Positions 13,001 through 25,355 of a stretch of DNA of 64,000 bases are shown piece after piece; the first letter of the stretch is position 1; each line of letters opens with the position of its first letter. The DNA comes from Taeniopygia guttata (taxonomy: Eukaryota > Chordata > Aves > Passeriformes > Estrildidae), in contig NC_133043.1 of the NCBI RefSeq assembly GCF_048771995.1, forward strand, positions 9,008,501-9,072,500, in the 5' to 3' direction. The notes under the pieces are model-generated. The model was not told the DNA's origin, ran no database searches, and saw nothing but the letters and a program-made list of their open reading frames with translations. Made by a program: the position numbers and the translations under genes.

Positions 13001-16000
13001 TAGCTTCTTGCCAGTAAGCATTCCCCTCCTTTTCTTTGAATCCAGCCTCCTGGACCAGACAATCTGTTTGTGAATTACCTCTCAAGGATACACCGGGAGG
13101 AGGTAATGTATTCCCATCCTGTTCTGTTCCCTGTCTGATTTCATGCTGATTGCATTAGCCCTGGGCCCACCACGGTCTCTTTCCTGATCTGTTGGCAGGA
13201 TTTCCAGTTCATCCTGAAAGGAGTGGCTCGCTTGTTATCAAACCCGCTGGTCCAGACCTACCTGCCAAACTCTGCCAAGAAGATACAATTCCACCAGGAA
13301 CTCCTTGTCCTCTTCTGGAAGCTCTGTGACTTCAACAAGGTGTGGATCTGCTTCTTGCTGAGTTTCACCCCAGCTTGGCTGTTGTCTCTCTGGCTGGACC
13401 AAGCCCTGGTGAAGGGCTGTGGTGGGTGGCTGGCGGTGGCTCTGGGGTGCTGTGGTCATCAGCCCCACTGATGCAGGGGCTGGGGGTCTGGCTGTAGAGA
13501 CAGCCTGGGAGAGGGGCTGCAGCTCCTGAAGGTCTGTGCTGGAAGCAGGTTCTGCAACAGATATTATAATAACTCTACAAATAACACTGGAGTTGATGAG
13601 GTAGTGCATACACAAGCCTTTCTAATGTTCTTGAGAGATTGATTAACTTGAGACTGCCTGTCCCGAGTCTTGTGGATGGTGCAGGGTATATGCTTATGAT
13701 AGTCTGAAATCCTCCCTTTTCTTCCAGAAATTCCTCTTCTTTGTGCTGAAGAGCAGTGATGTTCTGGACGTTCTTGTCCCAATCTTGTATTTTCTCAATG
13801 ATGCCAGAGCAGACCAGTGTAAGTTGGTTATTTTCAATATTTGGAACAATTTGTGCTTGACAGTTGAGCTAGAATGTTCTTGAGCTGCTTCCTCCCTACC
13901 AGCTGATGCATGTTCCTGACCTTCTACAGACATGGAGTGGAGTTGTCCAGTTAATTGGTTTTTATGTTTGTAAGAGGCTAGAAGCAGGACACCATCTATC
14001 CTGCAATATAGGGAAGGGAGTTCCTTCCTTCCATTTTGAGTCCTCTTGTTGAAAACTGTGTCCCTGATCCAATGAAGAGGGAAAAATGAGCAATTTACTC
14101 TTGCTGTGGGAATAAATCAGGTATTATCCATCATTGTGTAGTCGAGAGAAGTAGTCAGATCTTTACTACTATGACGATGGGTTTACATTAAGAACATAAT
14201 GAAGAGAAGCATCCAAGACTTAACACTGATAAGGCTTAACACAGATGTGCTTGGGAAGGACACTGGTACTGACTGTGGAGGGAGCTGTGTGTGGGATGTC
14301 CCTTATCAGGATGGTTTAGTCTGTGCAGTTTTTTATCAGTCCCATAGTGTTTCTCCTCTCTCCTCACTGCCCCTCACAGAATTATACTGGCCTCACTGTG
14401 ACATGTTTTTCTGTTGTTTTTTGCTCCTTGCAGCACGAGTGGGCTTGATGCACATTGGGGTCTTTATCCTCCTGCTCCTCAGTGGGGAGCGTAACTTTGG
14501 GGTGCGACTGAACAAGCCGTATTCTGTACGAGTGCCTATGGACATCCCTGTCTTCACAGGGACACATGCAGATCTGCTCATCATAGTGAGTACAGCTCCA
14601 GCACTTCTTGAACCCTCCTAGCTCCACATATGATTGTCCACCTTCAATATACTCACCCTCCCTAGACTGGAAGCCCACTGAAATCTAGGAATCCCTAATC
14701 TGGGGGAATGCCCGCTGTTAACCTGAGGTGATGTGTCTGGTGTGATGATATGATCCCAAAGAACAGGACTCCTCATGGTGCTGCACTGCTGTCATGAGGG
14801 GGTGGGTGCATGCCCTCTACTCTGCTGATAGGGGAGGCAGGAGATCTGGTTCTGTCCCAGGCAGCCAGAGGTGTGTGGGGCACATCTGTCAGTGGGGACA
14901 ACAGTGATACCAAGCTCAGCCCTACAACTTCGTGTTGCTGCAAATTTCAATGACCTTTCAGTCTGCCCACAACACTGCCTATGAGCAGCTGTGTGTTTTG
15001 CAATACAAGCCTCAGGTGCTTCCCTTCTGTCATGGTCTCATTTGCCAGAGAAGAAGCTCTCAGCAGCTTCTGATAAATCTCCAAGAGGAGATTCCTATTA
15101 AAAGGAGTAGAAAGAAACCTGCCCACCATAACTGCTCTTGATGCTACGTGTTTTGCACTTGCATTCCATTAATCTCACATCATGTCTTTGTTTTAATTAT
15201 GCTTAGGACTTCTCTGCAGACATGCCAGCTAAAGGTGGGAAGGTCAAGATTGCGAATGTCTGAGCTGGTTACAAAGCACCTGAATCTTTCCATGTCTGAG
15301 GATATAGTTAAAAATAGGACAAACGTATGAGTTAGAAATCTGCACTAAAATCAAATATATAATGATTAGTTCTGTGGCATTTCAAGCAGCTATCATAAGG
15401 GTTCAGAGTCAAAGTGTATTGGAGGTGAAGCTGTCTCTTACTTCCTGGTGGTTTAGTTTTGTCCCAGGCTGCCTGAACATTGTTGAACAGCTCAGTCAGT
15501 TTCTGTTTGTGGTGTTATAGGGCCCTAATCACATTCCCAAAAGATTCCTTGTAAATGAAAGCTTGTACTCCTGGAGCACAAGCCTGCAGTGAGAACAGCC
15601 TTCCCCACCTGTGTAATTGTGGAGTGTGCAGGGCCCTGCCTAGGAAGGAATGGTGTCAGGAAGCGATGAATGTGGGGGTGGCACTGGTTTTGGTTGAGAG
15701 GGTGCTTTCAGTAAGGTGCTGCCTTGCTCAAGAGCTCCTTCCTTCCACAGGTCTTTCACAAGATCATCACCAGCGGGCACCAGCGGCTGCAGCCCCTCTT
15801 TGACTGCCTGCTCACCATCGTTGTGAACGGTGAGCACTGTGTGGGGGGAAAAACCACAGCCCACAGTGCTCCCACTCCCCTCTCCCTGTGCCCCTACCTG
15901 TGTTCCCTAACACTGGCCAGTACCTGCTGCTGGAGGGCACTGGCCAGTGCAAATAAGATCTGCCTGCATGGTCAGATGGGGCAGAAAGAGGGACAGCAGA

Positions 16001-19000
16001 GTGCTGGAGCTCCCTTGGGGTGGCATCAGGACATTTGCCAGCAGGCCTGGGGAGGGGAGTTGGCAGTACTATCCCTTTCCAGCAGGGAGTGTCACCTCCT
16101 CACGGTGGTGGTGCTTCCCTTGGACTTAGTGAATGCCCAGGTGGCTCCAGTTTGTGAAGCTTTTCAGGAGGCACAGCAGAGGTGCTGTTATTAGTGTAAG
16201 ACTAAACAAAACCCTCTAAAAGCAGCAATACTTCATTTTACCAGGCAATATCTCTTGTTTCATTTACTTTGTATTTGGAAATGTTTCTGTGGAACCGTTT
16301 GGATCAGCTGTTCCATGAGGCTTTCTCAGAAGCTGTGCCATGAGGCAAGGGTGGGAAGGTCATAAAAGCAACATGGTGTATTAGTGGTTACACCTTGGTT
16401 CTTTCTCTAGTTTTTATTTGCTTTGCCTTCCACAGTGTCTCCATACCTGAAGTCTCTCTCCATGGTGGCTGCTAACAAGTTACTACATCTCTTGGAGGCT
16501 TTTTCCACCACCTGGTTCCTATTCTCTGCTGTCCAGAACCATCATCTTGTTTTCTTCTTGCTGGAAGTTTTCAACAACATCATTCAGTATCAGTTTGATG
16601 GTAACAGACTGCTTTATTTAGTGGGTTTGCACTAGTTTAGTCCAAGAGAATGTCAGATGGAAGTTCAGAGGAAGTCCAAGGAGACGAAAAGTGAGAAGCG
16701 TAGAAATGAGCTGCATAGGACTGAGAAATTGGGTTAGTAGATAATCAGCATTAGGTCCTGGCCCAGGCAAATTTGGTTAGAACAAAATGAGATGGCAGCT
16801 AATTATCAGCATAACCTCAGCCCTCCTGCAGAAGGTGAGATGCACAGAGAGGAAAATAAACATAAAGTGAGTGTGTAACATGTAAGTTCTGACTGGCTGG
16901 ATGTTGCTGTGAAAGTACTGATGTTGCTCAGCAATATAGGTGATGGGACAGAACAACTTTTGAGTGCCTCTCAGTTCTGCTTTGGCAGGTGTCTGGGAGC
17001 TGAAGACCAGACCACCTCAGTGTTCTGATATTTGCTACTTTCCAGGAAATACCTTATGCTTTCCCTGTTAGTAGCATGGCAGTCTTTTACCTAATAAATA
17101 ATAAAGTAAGGTCCCTAACCTGGTCAAAATTTAATGTTTTGCTTTAAGCTTGGAAATCAAGAATGGCCATTCTGCTTCCCTGATGGGAATCTTGCGTGTG
17201 GCAATTGCCAAATCCAAAGACAGCCTTTCTGGGTGTAATTTGTGTTCTGTATCATAGGATGGTTTCATTCTGTTCTGTGCCATCTTGCAGGCAGTAAGAA
17301 TTGTGGCCTTTTGGCTTTGCTATTTCAGTTCTGCATCTCCTCAAATTAAATGCATTGATTTGTTTTGTGAGTTCTTTTGAAGATGGAAGAATGTTGAAAC
17401 TTGGCTAGTAACCTTTTCTTCCAAAATAGATGCTAATATGTGGCTTAATCTGTCCTTTTTCTTCTCAGCTGTTTGAATATCCCTCACCAAACCATTTCTT
17501 GTCAGTTTTCCAGCCTAGGAAGGATTTCACTGAATTTTCTGTACTGCTTTGTAACGAATAAGAGGATATTGAGCTCTACTCTTTCTTCCCTGCGCTACTG
17601 CCTTTGTGGGTGGGAGCAGTCAGGCTTTGTGAGCCCAGCAAGCCGTGCTGGGTTGGCAGAGCTCTCTGAGCCTTACTTCTCTGCTAGTTTTGTTGCTGTG
17701 ATTCCCAGGGAACTCCAATTTGGTCTATGCTGTTATCCGCAAGCGGAACGTGTTTCACCAGCTGGCCAACCTGCCCACGGACTCCCAGTCCATCCAGAAG
17801 GGGCTGCAGCGCAAGAAGAAAACCCCTGAACCCATTTCTCGCACCAACTCCCAGGACGGGGTCTCCATGGAAGGGTCACGTCCTGCCGCCCCTGCTGAGC
17901 CAGGAACGCTGAAGACCAGTCTGGTGGCTACTCCAGGTGAGCTTTAGTTTACCTTTGGGACAGGAGAGGTTTGTTTTCTCTGTGGGATATAGTGTGGACT
18001 CACCCTTTCACTGGGTGGGGAGAGATTAAGAGTTTACATTTGTGAATAACTTAACTGCCAGTCTGAGTTTCAGATCAGTTAGCCCAAGCTGATCACAAGC
18101 AAACTGCCTTGAGTTTCTGTCCTCTCAGACTTAAGTGTCCAAATGACCATTTGTCTTAATCTTGACTTGTTGCCTCAGGTTATCTCTGTCCATGCGAACC
18201 TGTGTTCCTCCTCCTCCTCAGGAAGCATTTTTGTAGAGAAAAAGTCCTTTGGGTTTGTGAAACCAAAGCTAAATCTTGCTTTTCTTGTTGAAAGGGGAAC
18301 TTTTCCAATATCAGCAGAGACACAGGGTGTCTGTGCATAGTGGGGCATAGAAGAGCCCTCTGTTTTTAAACATATTTAATTAACTTGTGTTTCTGAGCTT
18401 TTCCTCTTTTGAACACAGGGATTGACAAGCTCACAGAGAAGTCCCAGGTGTCAGAGGATGGGACCATGCGTTCACTGGAGCCTGAGGCTTCCCAGCTGTC
18501 ACCAGAGGGAAACCCACCTGCAGCCCTGAGTGATGGGGAGCCCTGGAGTGGGGTAAGGCTGGACACTGGTGTACAGGAAAGGTCTAGGTGTGAAGTGAAC
18601 AAAAATGAGGGGTTAGAAGAAGAGTTCTGTTGGCCCATTGAAGAAAGGCATCGCATTAAAGGCAGTAAGCACACGTGCAGGGTGCTGGGACACAACGTGG
18701 TTCAGAAGGGCTGTTGCATTATCTTGGGTGTTCCATGTTTGTGCTATGACACAAGAGCTGGGGCACTTGAGTGAACATGAAGACTATGACAGAGCAGAGA
18801 GTGCAGAATTGCCAGAAGATGTCCATGAAACCTCCTCATCCTGATGTTTCCAGCTCAGGTTCTTACTGCTGGAAAAGCACTAGCACAGCTCTGCCCCGAG
18901 CTGGCTGTTTCTGGTTGTGGAGGTGACAAGTGAATGAGTCCATTTCTGTGGAGGTGCAGGATGGCTGCTGGAAGGAAGTGCTGTGCCCGTTGTTTTTGTA

Positions 19001-21218
19001 GAAAAGTCAGCTCTGTGCTGTAGCAGTGAATGGTCAGGGAGCATTGCTAAAGGAAAAAGCTTCTCTGTTTTCACCTTGTGCAGAGGTTGACAGTGATTTT
19101 AGAGGGTTATTTCCTTCCTTCCTTCCCACCATGAATACGGAAAGCTAGGTTGAGTGTGTCATTCCTCAAGAGGCAAGTTATTAGATACGAGTTGCTGGGA
19201 GCCTACCCTTGGAAAAATGCTATTTAAGATATTGCAGAATGGACACAAAAAATCCCAGAGAGACTCAGTAGACAGAGGCTGAAAAATCTGTGGCCCTTAG
19301 CTATTTAATCTCTGTGCCAAAAGAAAGAAGCATGCCTCTGAACAGTCTCTTGTCAGTCCTGTTTTAAGTCTGCCACTGTGGATTGTTCCAGCAGAGTGTC
19401 ATCAGCGGTGACTGGAGCTGTGACCTTCCACAGGGTCCTCCAACTTCATCAGTATTGCCATTCTCTGGGTCAGAGCACATGGGTTTGATGAATGAAGGTC
19501 GGGTGGGTTTGACATGTTCTAGAGACAGGCTGAGCTGTCTTTCCCAGTAGTGGTCTAGAAAATCTGGGGAGTATATCAGCAGGAAATGGATTGTATTTAT
19601 TACTCTTAAGTGTGATTTGTGTTTGTTTGGTTTTATTTTTTTTTAAATAATGTTTATTGATAGGAGGCATCTCATTCCCGGCGGGAACGAAGGCGTCTCT
19701 CTAGTGCATCCTCCAGTGGACAGTGGACTCCAACTCCTGACTGGGTAAGGACATCTGGATGGAGGAAATAAATAATGAGAAAGAGTTGTGGCAAAAATGT
19801 CTCACACTCCCTGCCCCTTCTCTGCCATCAGAGGCTTTCTCAGAGCAGCATTTCCTCACAGGCACTTGAGGTCAAAGCTCCAGAACTTTAATTTACTGAC
19901 ATCTGAAAATAAATATTTTATTGATCTGTTTCAAACCAATGCCCCACTGGTCTTATTGGGCGCCTCATAATTCTAGTGCTCCATGATTTATTGTATTGCT
20001 CCTGTGCACTGAGTTCACCCACCATCTTTGTGATTACTATAAACTTCATTTGTTGCAGAGATTGTGGAGATAGCTATAAAAACATGCTAATGCAGTGTAC
20101 TGATTTCTCTGCTATTTCCCTACCTACAGGTGATGTCTTGGAAGTCAAAGCTTCCCCTGCAGACAATCATGCGGCTCTTACAGGTGCTGGTCCCTCAGGT
20201 GGAGAAGATCTGCATTGACAAGTAAGGAGATTTTTGGAAAGGAAGGGCTGTGTGGCATTTAAGGAGGTTGGCAGAGTTTGAATTTGGAGGCCCTCTAAAG
20301 GAAACCTTGTAAAGTTTAATTGAAAGCATCCTGGGCTCAGCAGAGTTTTTACTTTCCTTGCCAAACATCTTGTTTGTCTGATCCCTTCTGCACTCTGTTT
20401 ACAGAGGAGAGGGAGTTTGTTCTCCTGGGCCACGGCTCAGTATCTGTGTTTGTTTAGGCTGGTCCTTCCTGCTGCAGCAGTTTTGGAGGTGTCTGTGGGA
20501 CATGCTAAGGATGTTCCTGCTCTGTATCTTGGCAGGGGTCTCACGGATGAGTCGGAGATCCTCAAGTTCCTGCAGCATGGCACCTTGGTGGGGCTGCTGC
20601 CAGTGCCTCACCCCATCCTCATCCGCAAGTACCAGGCAAACTCGGGCACTGCCATGTGGTTCCGCACCTACATGTGGGGAGTTATTTATTTGAGGTAAAC
20701 CAGCTGGGTGCAGCCTGGCTTGGTCTTTTCCAGACTTTTGGGAGGCCTACAGAGAGAAATGCACTTGGCCAGCCCTGGGTTGTCTCATTTTTACAGGATA
20801 GAAAGATGTTGTTCCCTTGGAAGAGACTGGGGTGTATCAGCTGCTCCAAAACTTTGAATGAATGACATGAAGGAGGTTGTTCTGAGAGTGCTGCTTGTTT
20901 GGGAACAGGCAGCAGCAGGGAATAGAAAAGCTGCCCAGAGGGTCTGGTGCAGAGATTTTATGCAAAGCTCTGGCTCTGTGGGATGTTGTAGATACTGTCA
21001 TAGCTGTAGGGTGCATTGTCTCTCAGCCCGTGATTTCCTTTTATGCAAAGCTGAAGGCACGCTGTGCAGCCAGCTCCCGTAATCGTGGCTGTGAGATTTG
21101 AGTTCTATGTAACTGGCTACATGGAGTAAAGTGGCTCTTGTCTTTCTCTCTCAGGAATGTGGATCCCCCGATCTGGTATGACACAGATGTTAAGCTGTTT
21201 GAAATTCAACGGGTCTGA
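4009..21218 (+). CDS. HID1: HID1, exons 2-19 (5' partial; exon 1 outside window)
   Basis: HID1 is a peripheral, normally N-myristoylated protein of the trans-Golgi that is needed for dense-core vesicle formation (family knowledge). Exons, each with AG/GT borders and matching phases: 4009-4158, 6399-6569, 9256-9369, 10998-11104, 11571-11687, 12419-12641, 13046-13102, 13199-13339, 13728-13818, 14434-14585, 15751-15829, 16436-16600, 17709-17936, 18419-18552, 19664-19744, 20130-20221, 20536-20694, 21155-21218. They sum to 2325 nt: 774 residues plus a TGA stop. The frame opens at PVEATDNAFWDQFW and ends LFEIQRV, both as in human HID1. The missing first exon should encode about 22 residues (MGSTDSK... 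in human), giving about 796 in total against 788 in human. The long hydrophobic HEAT-like core is intact; the least conserved part is the linker in exons 14-16, rich in Pro, Ser and Glu (about residues 580-680). No internal stops or frameshifts were seen. Orthology is very likely. Confidence 0.97.
10167..10202. repeat. 13-bp perfect palindrome with 10-bp loop
   Basis: GAGTTGTAATCTG at 167-179 (plus 10000) pairs exactly with CAGATTACAACTC ending at 10202. It lies in the HID1 intron between the exons at 9256-9369 and 10998-11104. It is probably a neutral hairpin; no function is inferred. Confidence 0.8.
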
Positions 21219-22818
21219 AGAGAGCACTTACCTCTGCTGAGACAAATACACTGGATCTAAGGACTGTGGCGTGCTGCTTCATCACAGCTATTCCTGCATT
21301 TCACATCCAGCTGAGAGACCAAAAGGACAATCACTTCATTTACCTCCCTGTCATTTAAAGCTTTAATCGGGACCTGCTTGGACATCCCTCCCCCCAGCTC
21401 ACTTCTCTTCCCTCACCCTTCACCACGAACCTTGAGTTAACGATATCTAAGGGATTGTCCATTGTTGTGGTTGCACTAGAAATCAGGCTGTTCTTAGCTC
21501 CTCTGTTACTCTTTTGCTTCTGGATGTGGTTTGGAAACCAATCTGACCCTGTCCTTTCCCTGGTCAGAGTCAGCATTTAATTGAAAAAGACTAACTGTAA
21601 ATTGGATGCAAAGGGAGAAGCTGCTATTCCTGCAGGAGACAGGGTTTGGAAACTGCAGTTACTTCCATGTAGCTCCATAAAGTTTCCAGGGCATCCCTTC
21701 TGGCTGCAGGTGTCTCCCTGGTGTCTCAGTTGCATATATGGAAGTCTTTCCCATCTAAATGAAAGGAGAAGATGTTGAAGGAAAAGATGTCTCAGTTCTG
21801 AATCTCTGTAGTCCTTTCCTGGAAAGCTGCTTGAGAAGTTTTGTTGGTGTGGCTCAGAAGTTTTTCCTTGGCTTTCAAGCCCAGCAGCCTGTCCTTCATG
21901 GTGGACTGTTGCAAAGGAGCCTGTCTTACTTTTAAAGGTTCTCTTTAATTCACGTGAGCACACTGGGAGGAAGGGACTGGCTCAGTGAGAGCAAGGAGAA
22001 GAGACCTGATTTAAACTCCTTTAAGTCTTCTCCCAGTGGCTGAAAGGACACCGTCACCTGGGTTTGAAAGGAACCATATCCTTCCATCTTTGCCTGGCAG
22101 GCTGATGCAATGCAGGGAGCAGAAGGATCTTTTGCACACTACTGTTAAGGCAAGGGTTTGAGGGAGGCACTCAGGGAAGTTGTAGGAGGAGTTTGGAAGT
22201 TGTAGGAGGAAAAGCATCTCCATGTCAGTAGGGAGTGGAGAGTGCTGAGGCAAAGTTAAATTCTTCAGGGCATTTTGCTTATTGACCAAGTTACTGGATC
22301 TTGAATGTATTGGGTCCCAAGCACATGTAAATTTTGGGAAGCCAGAATGGAAATTGGTGGGAGATCCACTGTTGCTGGCTTGGTTCAGCATTGTGGGGTT
22401 ACACACTGGTGAGTGGGGACACCCTGGGGTTTGAGTCAAATTTTATGTTCTGCTGGGAGGGGCTGCTGTCTTAGACTCACGTGGTCTTTAGGCAATGAAA
22501 TGTGAGGGGTCCTGTCATGAACTGAGACCTTTCCATCAAAGCATAATCCTTGGTGCTCTTTTATTCAGGCTCTTGGGAGGACTGCTGGCCGTGAGCTGTT
22601 TGCCACAGGTTAGACCCGGTGGCATCACTGCATGGAAACAGGTCTGTCACATTTAGTACAGGGACAGTGTGGCACACACTGCTGGCCTAAGCTTTGCAGC
22701 TGCAGTGGTAACAGCATGACCATTCTCTCCCAGACAGCTGCTCCACTGTGCTGCTGCTCCCACTGGCCTGTAGTCTGGTGGTTGAAAGAAAATGGACTCC
22801 TAGGCCAGTAGAAAGTGA

Positions 22819-22824
22819 AATAAA
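22819..22824 (+). terminator. HID1: Candidate HID1 poly(A) signal AATAAA
   Basis: A canonical hexamer 1.6 kb downstream of the HID1 stop, followed by a T/G-containing stretch. It is the first good hexamer I noticed on this strand. RNA 3' ends would be needed to confirm it. Confidence 0.35.
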
Positions 22825-24283
22825 ATTGGAATGGTTTTCTGAAGGATAAGAAATATGTGAAATAGAGAGAGGTTATTCCCCCACCTGCCTCCCATCTCCA
22901 ACCCACTTTGCCACTCAGCACTACTCCCATCCTGACCCCACCTCTGTTCAGGTGTAAACAGGGTGAGGGCTCTGTTTCACCTGGAGAATCTCATGTGTAA
23001 GAATGTGATTTGGTGGGGCTGGACTCTGATTGTATGGCACTCGCACCTCACAGCTGGAACGGGGCCTCCCTGTCCCACGTGCTTTGCCTCTTCCCTCCCA
23101 TGGATCTGCTGGTTCTCATGATCTCTTCCGTCCTCTCTTTTCTGCTTTGTTTCTTTGTGAGTTCCTCTGGAAGCCGTTTTGTTTGTGTCTTGGTGTTTGG
23201 AGTCTGATCCTTATCCTGTGGAAATCAACTTGCACTGTAAACTCTTTGCTTACTTACAGACAGAAAGATAAAGATTAACTGAAACATGCACTTGGGTACT
23301 TTTTTTTTTTCCTTCCACAGAGGGAGGTTTATAATCTTGTTTGTCTTATGTTGAGGTGGTTTGTGCCACTAGGGGACCATGGGCTGACTTCCTCTGCAGT
23401 GGTATTTTTTTTTATAATCAAAAATGAAGATTTGACTCTGGGAAATGAGCCTGAATTGTGTGGGTTTGGCCATTTCTGTGTTCATAGCATCATCAAAGAT
23501 CAAACAGGATCCTGATTAGTGAACCATGTGCTAAAACCTTTGTGCAGTTGAGACCTGTAAAACAGGCACCCTGGCCCTGGGGGTTGTTAGGAAAGGACAT
23601 GGAGGGCCTTGACTGTTTATCTGATCTGTGGTGGCTGTAGGTGAGAGTTGGAGCTGGTGGGCTTCATTCCTGTCCATGCTGATCATGTCTTCAGTCATGT
23701 ATTCAGTGTTCATTCCAAAGTCACCTGCTCTGTGAAAGCTCAGTAATTTAAACCAGTGTTTTATCCATTAAACTGGATAAAATCCAAGTCATGGTTTGCC
23801 CACAAAGTGCCATCTTTCCTTGTCCCCAGGCTGTCAATCACTACAAAGAAGGTTTGAGGTCAGACCTTAGCGTGTATGTCCTGTGGATCCCATGGTACAA
23901 ACACTGACATGAGAATAATAATTAACTTTATCAGAGCCTAATTTATCCAGCTGTTATTTCTCATGACATATTTCTGTTGACATGGGCCCAAATACAAACA
24001 CTTATTGGGCAAAGTTCATGCTCATGCAATCAGTCTCACTTAGAGTTTTACAGAAAGGTGCCATCACTGCCTGAATGCTGAATCCTCACTATTTATGTCT
24101 TGGAAGAGTTTGCTTTACTAGGCAATCCCAAAAAAGACCCATAAAAGGCTCTAATCCTAAACCCACACTGATCCTGGGATTAATTTACCAAGGGACAGAA
24201 GAAATAATGAGAATGCTTTTTGTGCCATGCTTGGGTAAGGGTCATGACAGATTTTGATTGATTATAGAGCAGGCCTGCTCTTA

Positions 24284-24392
24284 AATCTCATAGAATCCCA
24301 GAATGATTTGAGTTGGAACCATAAAGCTCATCTGCTGTGGGCAGGAATTCCCTCTAGGCCAGGTTGCTCAGAGCCCCATACAATGCAAGAGC
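24284..24392 (-). mobile_element. CR1-type LINE fragment (3' end, truncated)
   Basis: The stretch begins with CATAGAATCCCAGAATG, the reverse complement of the ATTCTRTG-type CR1 3' end. It continues with the typical GAGTTGGAA, GGGCAGGAATTCCCTCTAG and CCAGGTTGCTCAGAGCCCC blocks of avian CR1 tails. It is short and diverged, with a gap where the usual TCCAACCC block sits, so it is an old dead copy in minus orientation. Confidence 0.8.
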
Positions 24393-25202
24393 GATTTAAG
24401 TGAGTTGACCTTGAGCCCCTTGAGTGCAGAGTGGGCCCAGAGATTTCCCAAGACACGCATGAAAATTCAATCTCTTTATTTGCGTTCATCAGGCTCTGGA
24501 TTTGGGACCCACAGTCACAAGCCCCTTGCTCTCCCACGTCTTTCAAAGCAGGCATCCCTATGGAACAGATCCTCATGTGTCTTTGATCAGACACCTCACT
24601 GCAGCTGCCTTCTGTTGTGCATGGTGACCTCCAGAAAGGTTTGTGGATGTGCAAGGCAGCAGCAAGGGCCACAGTGTTGGGGTGGGGAGAAATTCCCAGC
24701 GGATGTGGCAGTGGCTTGGTCTTGAACTAGCTCTGTGTGCAAGGATGGGACCTTGCCTAGTCCACACCAGTGATAACATCACCCGTGGTGAGTAAAGATC
24801 ACCCACAGTGCTTCCCTAGTGATTCCCTTGAAGCTCTGGGAGTGCCTGTAGGAAGAAGTAGTGTTTATTCTCAGTAAGGTGAGGTTATGATATAGCTTTT
24901 ATTTTTTGATTGCTTTTGATTTTCTGAATTGGTGCAGGCTGGTCTTCGCTGCTTTTGCTGAAGGCTGCCCTTGCATTCTTTTATCTGGAAGATCTCAATA
25001 GGAGTCATTAAAGTCCCATTTGCTGCCAAACAGCATCCACTGGCAGACTGCTGAGTGCTTGCGTGATTCCTGAGAGCAGAGAGTTTGTTTATGGGCTTTG
25101 AGTCTATTCTCTATGGTGGAAAATGATAATATGAAAGAATCTCTTCTGAAATTAATGGTGATATTGTACAAGAAGTCCAAGCAGAAGCTAGAGAGAAAAA
25201 AT

Positions 25203-25226
25203 CTTTAGAAGTTTCCACTTCTAAAG
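25203..25226 (-). repeat. Perfect 10-bp hairpin in OTOP3 3' UTR
   Basis: CTTTAGAAGT, loop TTCC, ACTTCTAAAG: a perfect stem with a 4-nt loop. A second, weaker AACAAAG/CTTTGTT stem follows directly at about 25227-25243. Both lie beside the larger hairpin at 25254-25309, so the proximal OTOP3 3' UTR appears unusually rich in stem-loops. Confidence 0.75.
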
Positions 25227-25253
25227 AACAAAGATTCTTTGTTTTTTCTTCTT

Positions 25254-25309
25254 GCTGAACAAAGATGCTGTAAGCAGCAGATATGCTGTTTACAGCATCT
25301 TTGTTCAGC
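25254..25309 (-). repeat. 26-bp near-perfect stem-loop just after the OTOP3 stop
   Basis: The arms at 25254-25279 and 25284-25309 are reverse complements with a single mismatch (C against T at DNA level) and a GATA loop. In the OTOP3 transcript (minus strand) the stem starts about 46 nt after the stop codon. At 26 bp it is shorter than a typical pre-miRNA stem. A small palindromic insertion or a 3' UTR structural element are both possible. Confidence 0.85.
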
Positions 25310-25355
25310 ATCACTGATTCTCCCCAGCCCCCGGGGTGTGGGGTTCCAGCTTGGC

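Larger units (their letters stand above)
21219..25355. other. HID1 3' UTR and tail-to-tail HID1/OTOP3 intergenic region
   Basis: HID1 (plus) and OTOP3 (minus) converge here. A plus-strand AATAAA at 22819-22824 is a candidate HID1 poly(A) signal and would give a 3' UTR of about 1.6 kb. For OTOP3, minus-strand AATAAA signals occur at 24898-24903 and 24864-24869, giving a 3' UTR of about 460-490 nt. The region contains a CR1 fragment, two hairpins and a short direct repeat of GGAAGTTGTAGGAGGA near 22174 and 22195. No conserved coding exon was recognised. Poly(A) assignments are motif matches only. Confidence 0.5.
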
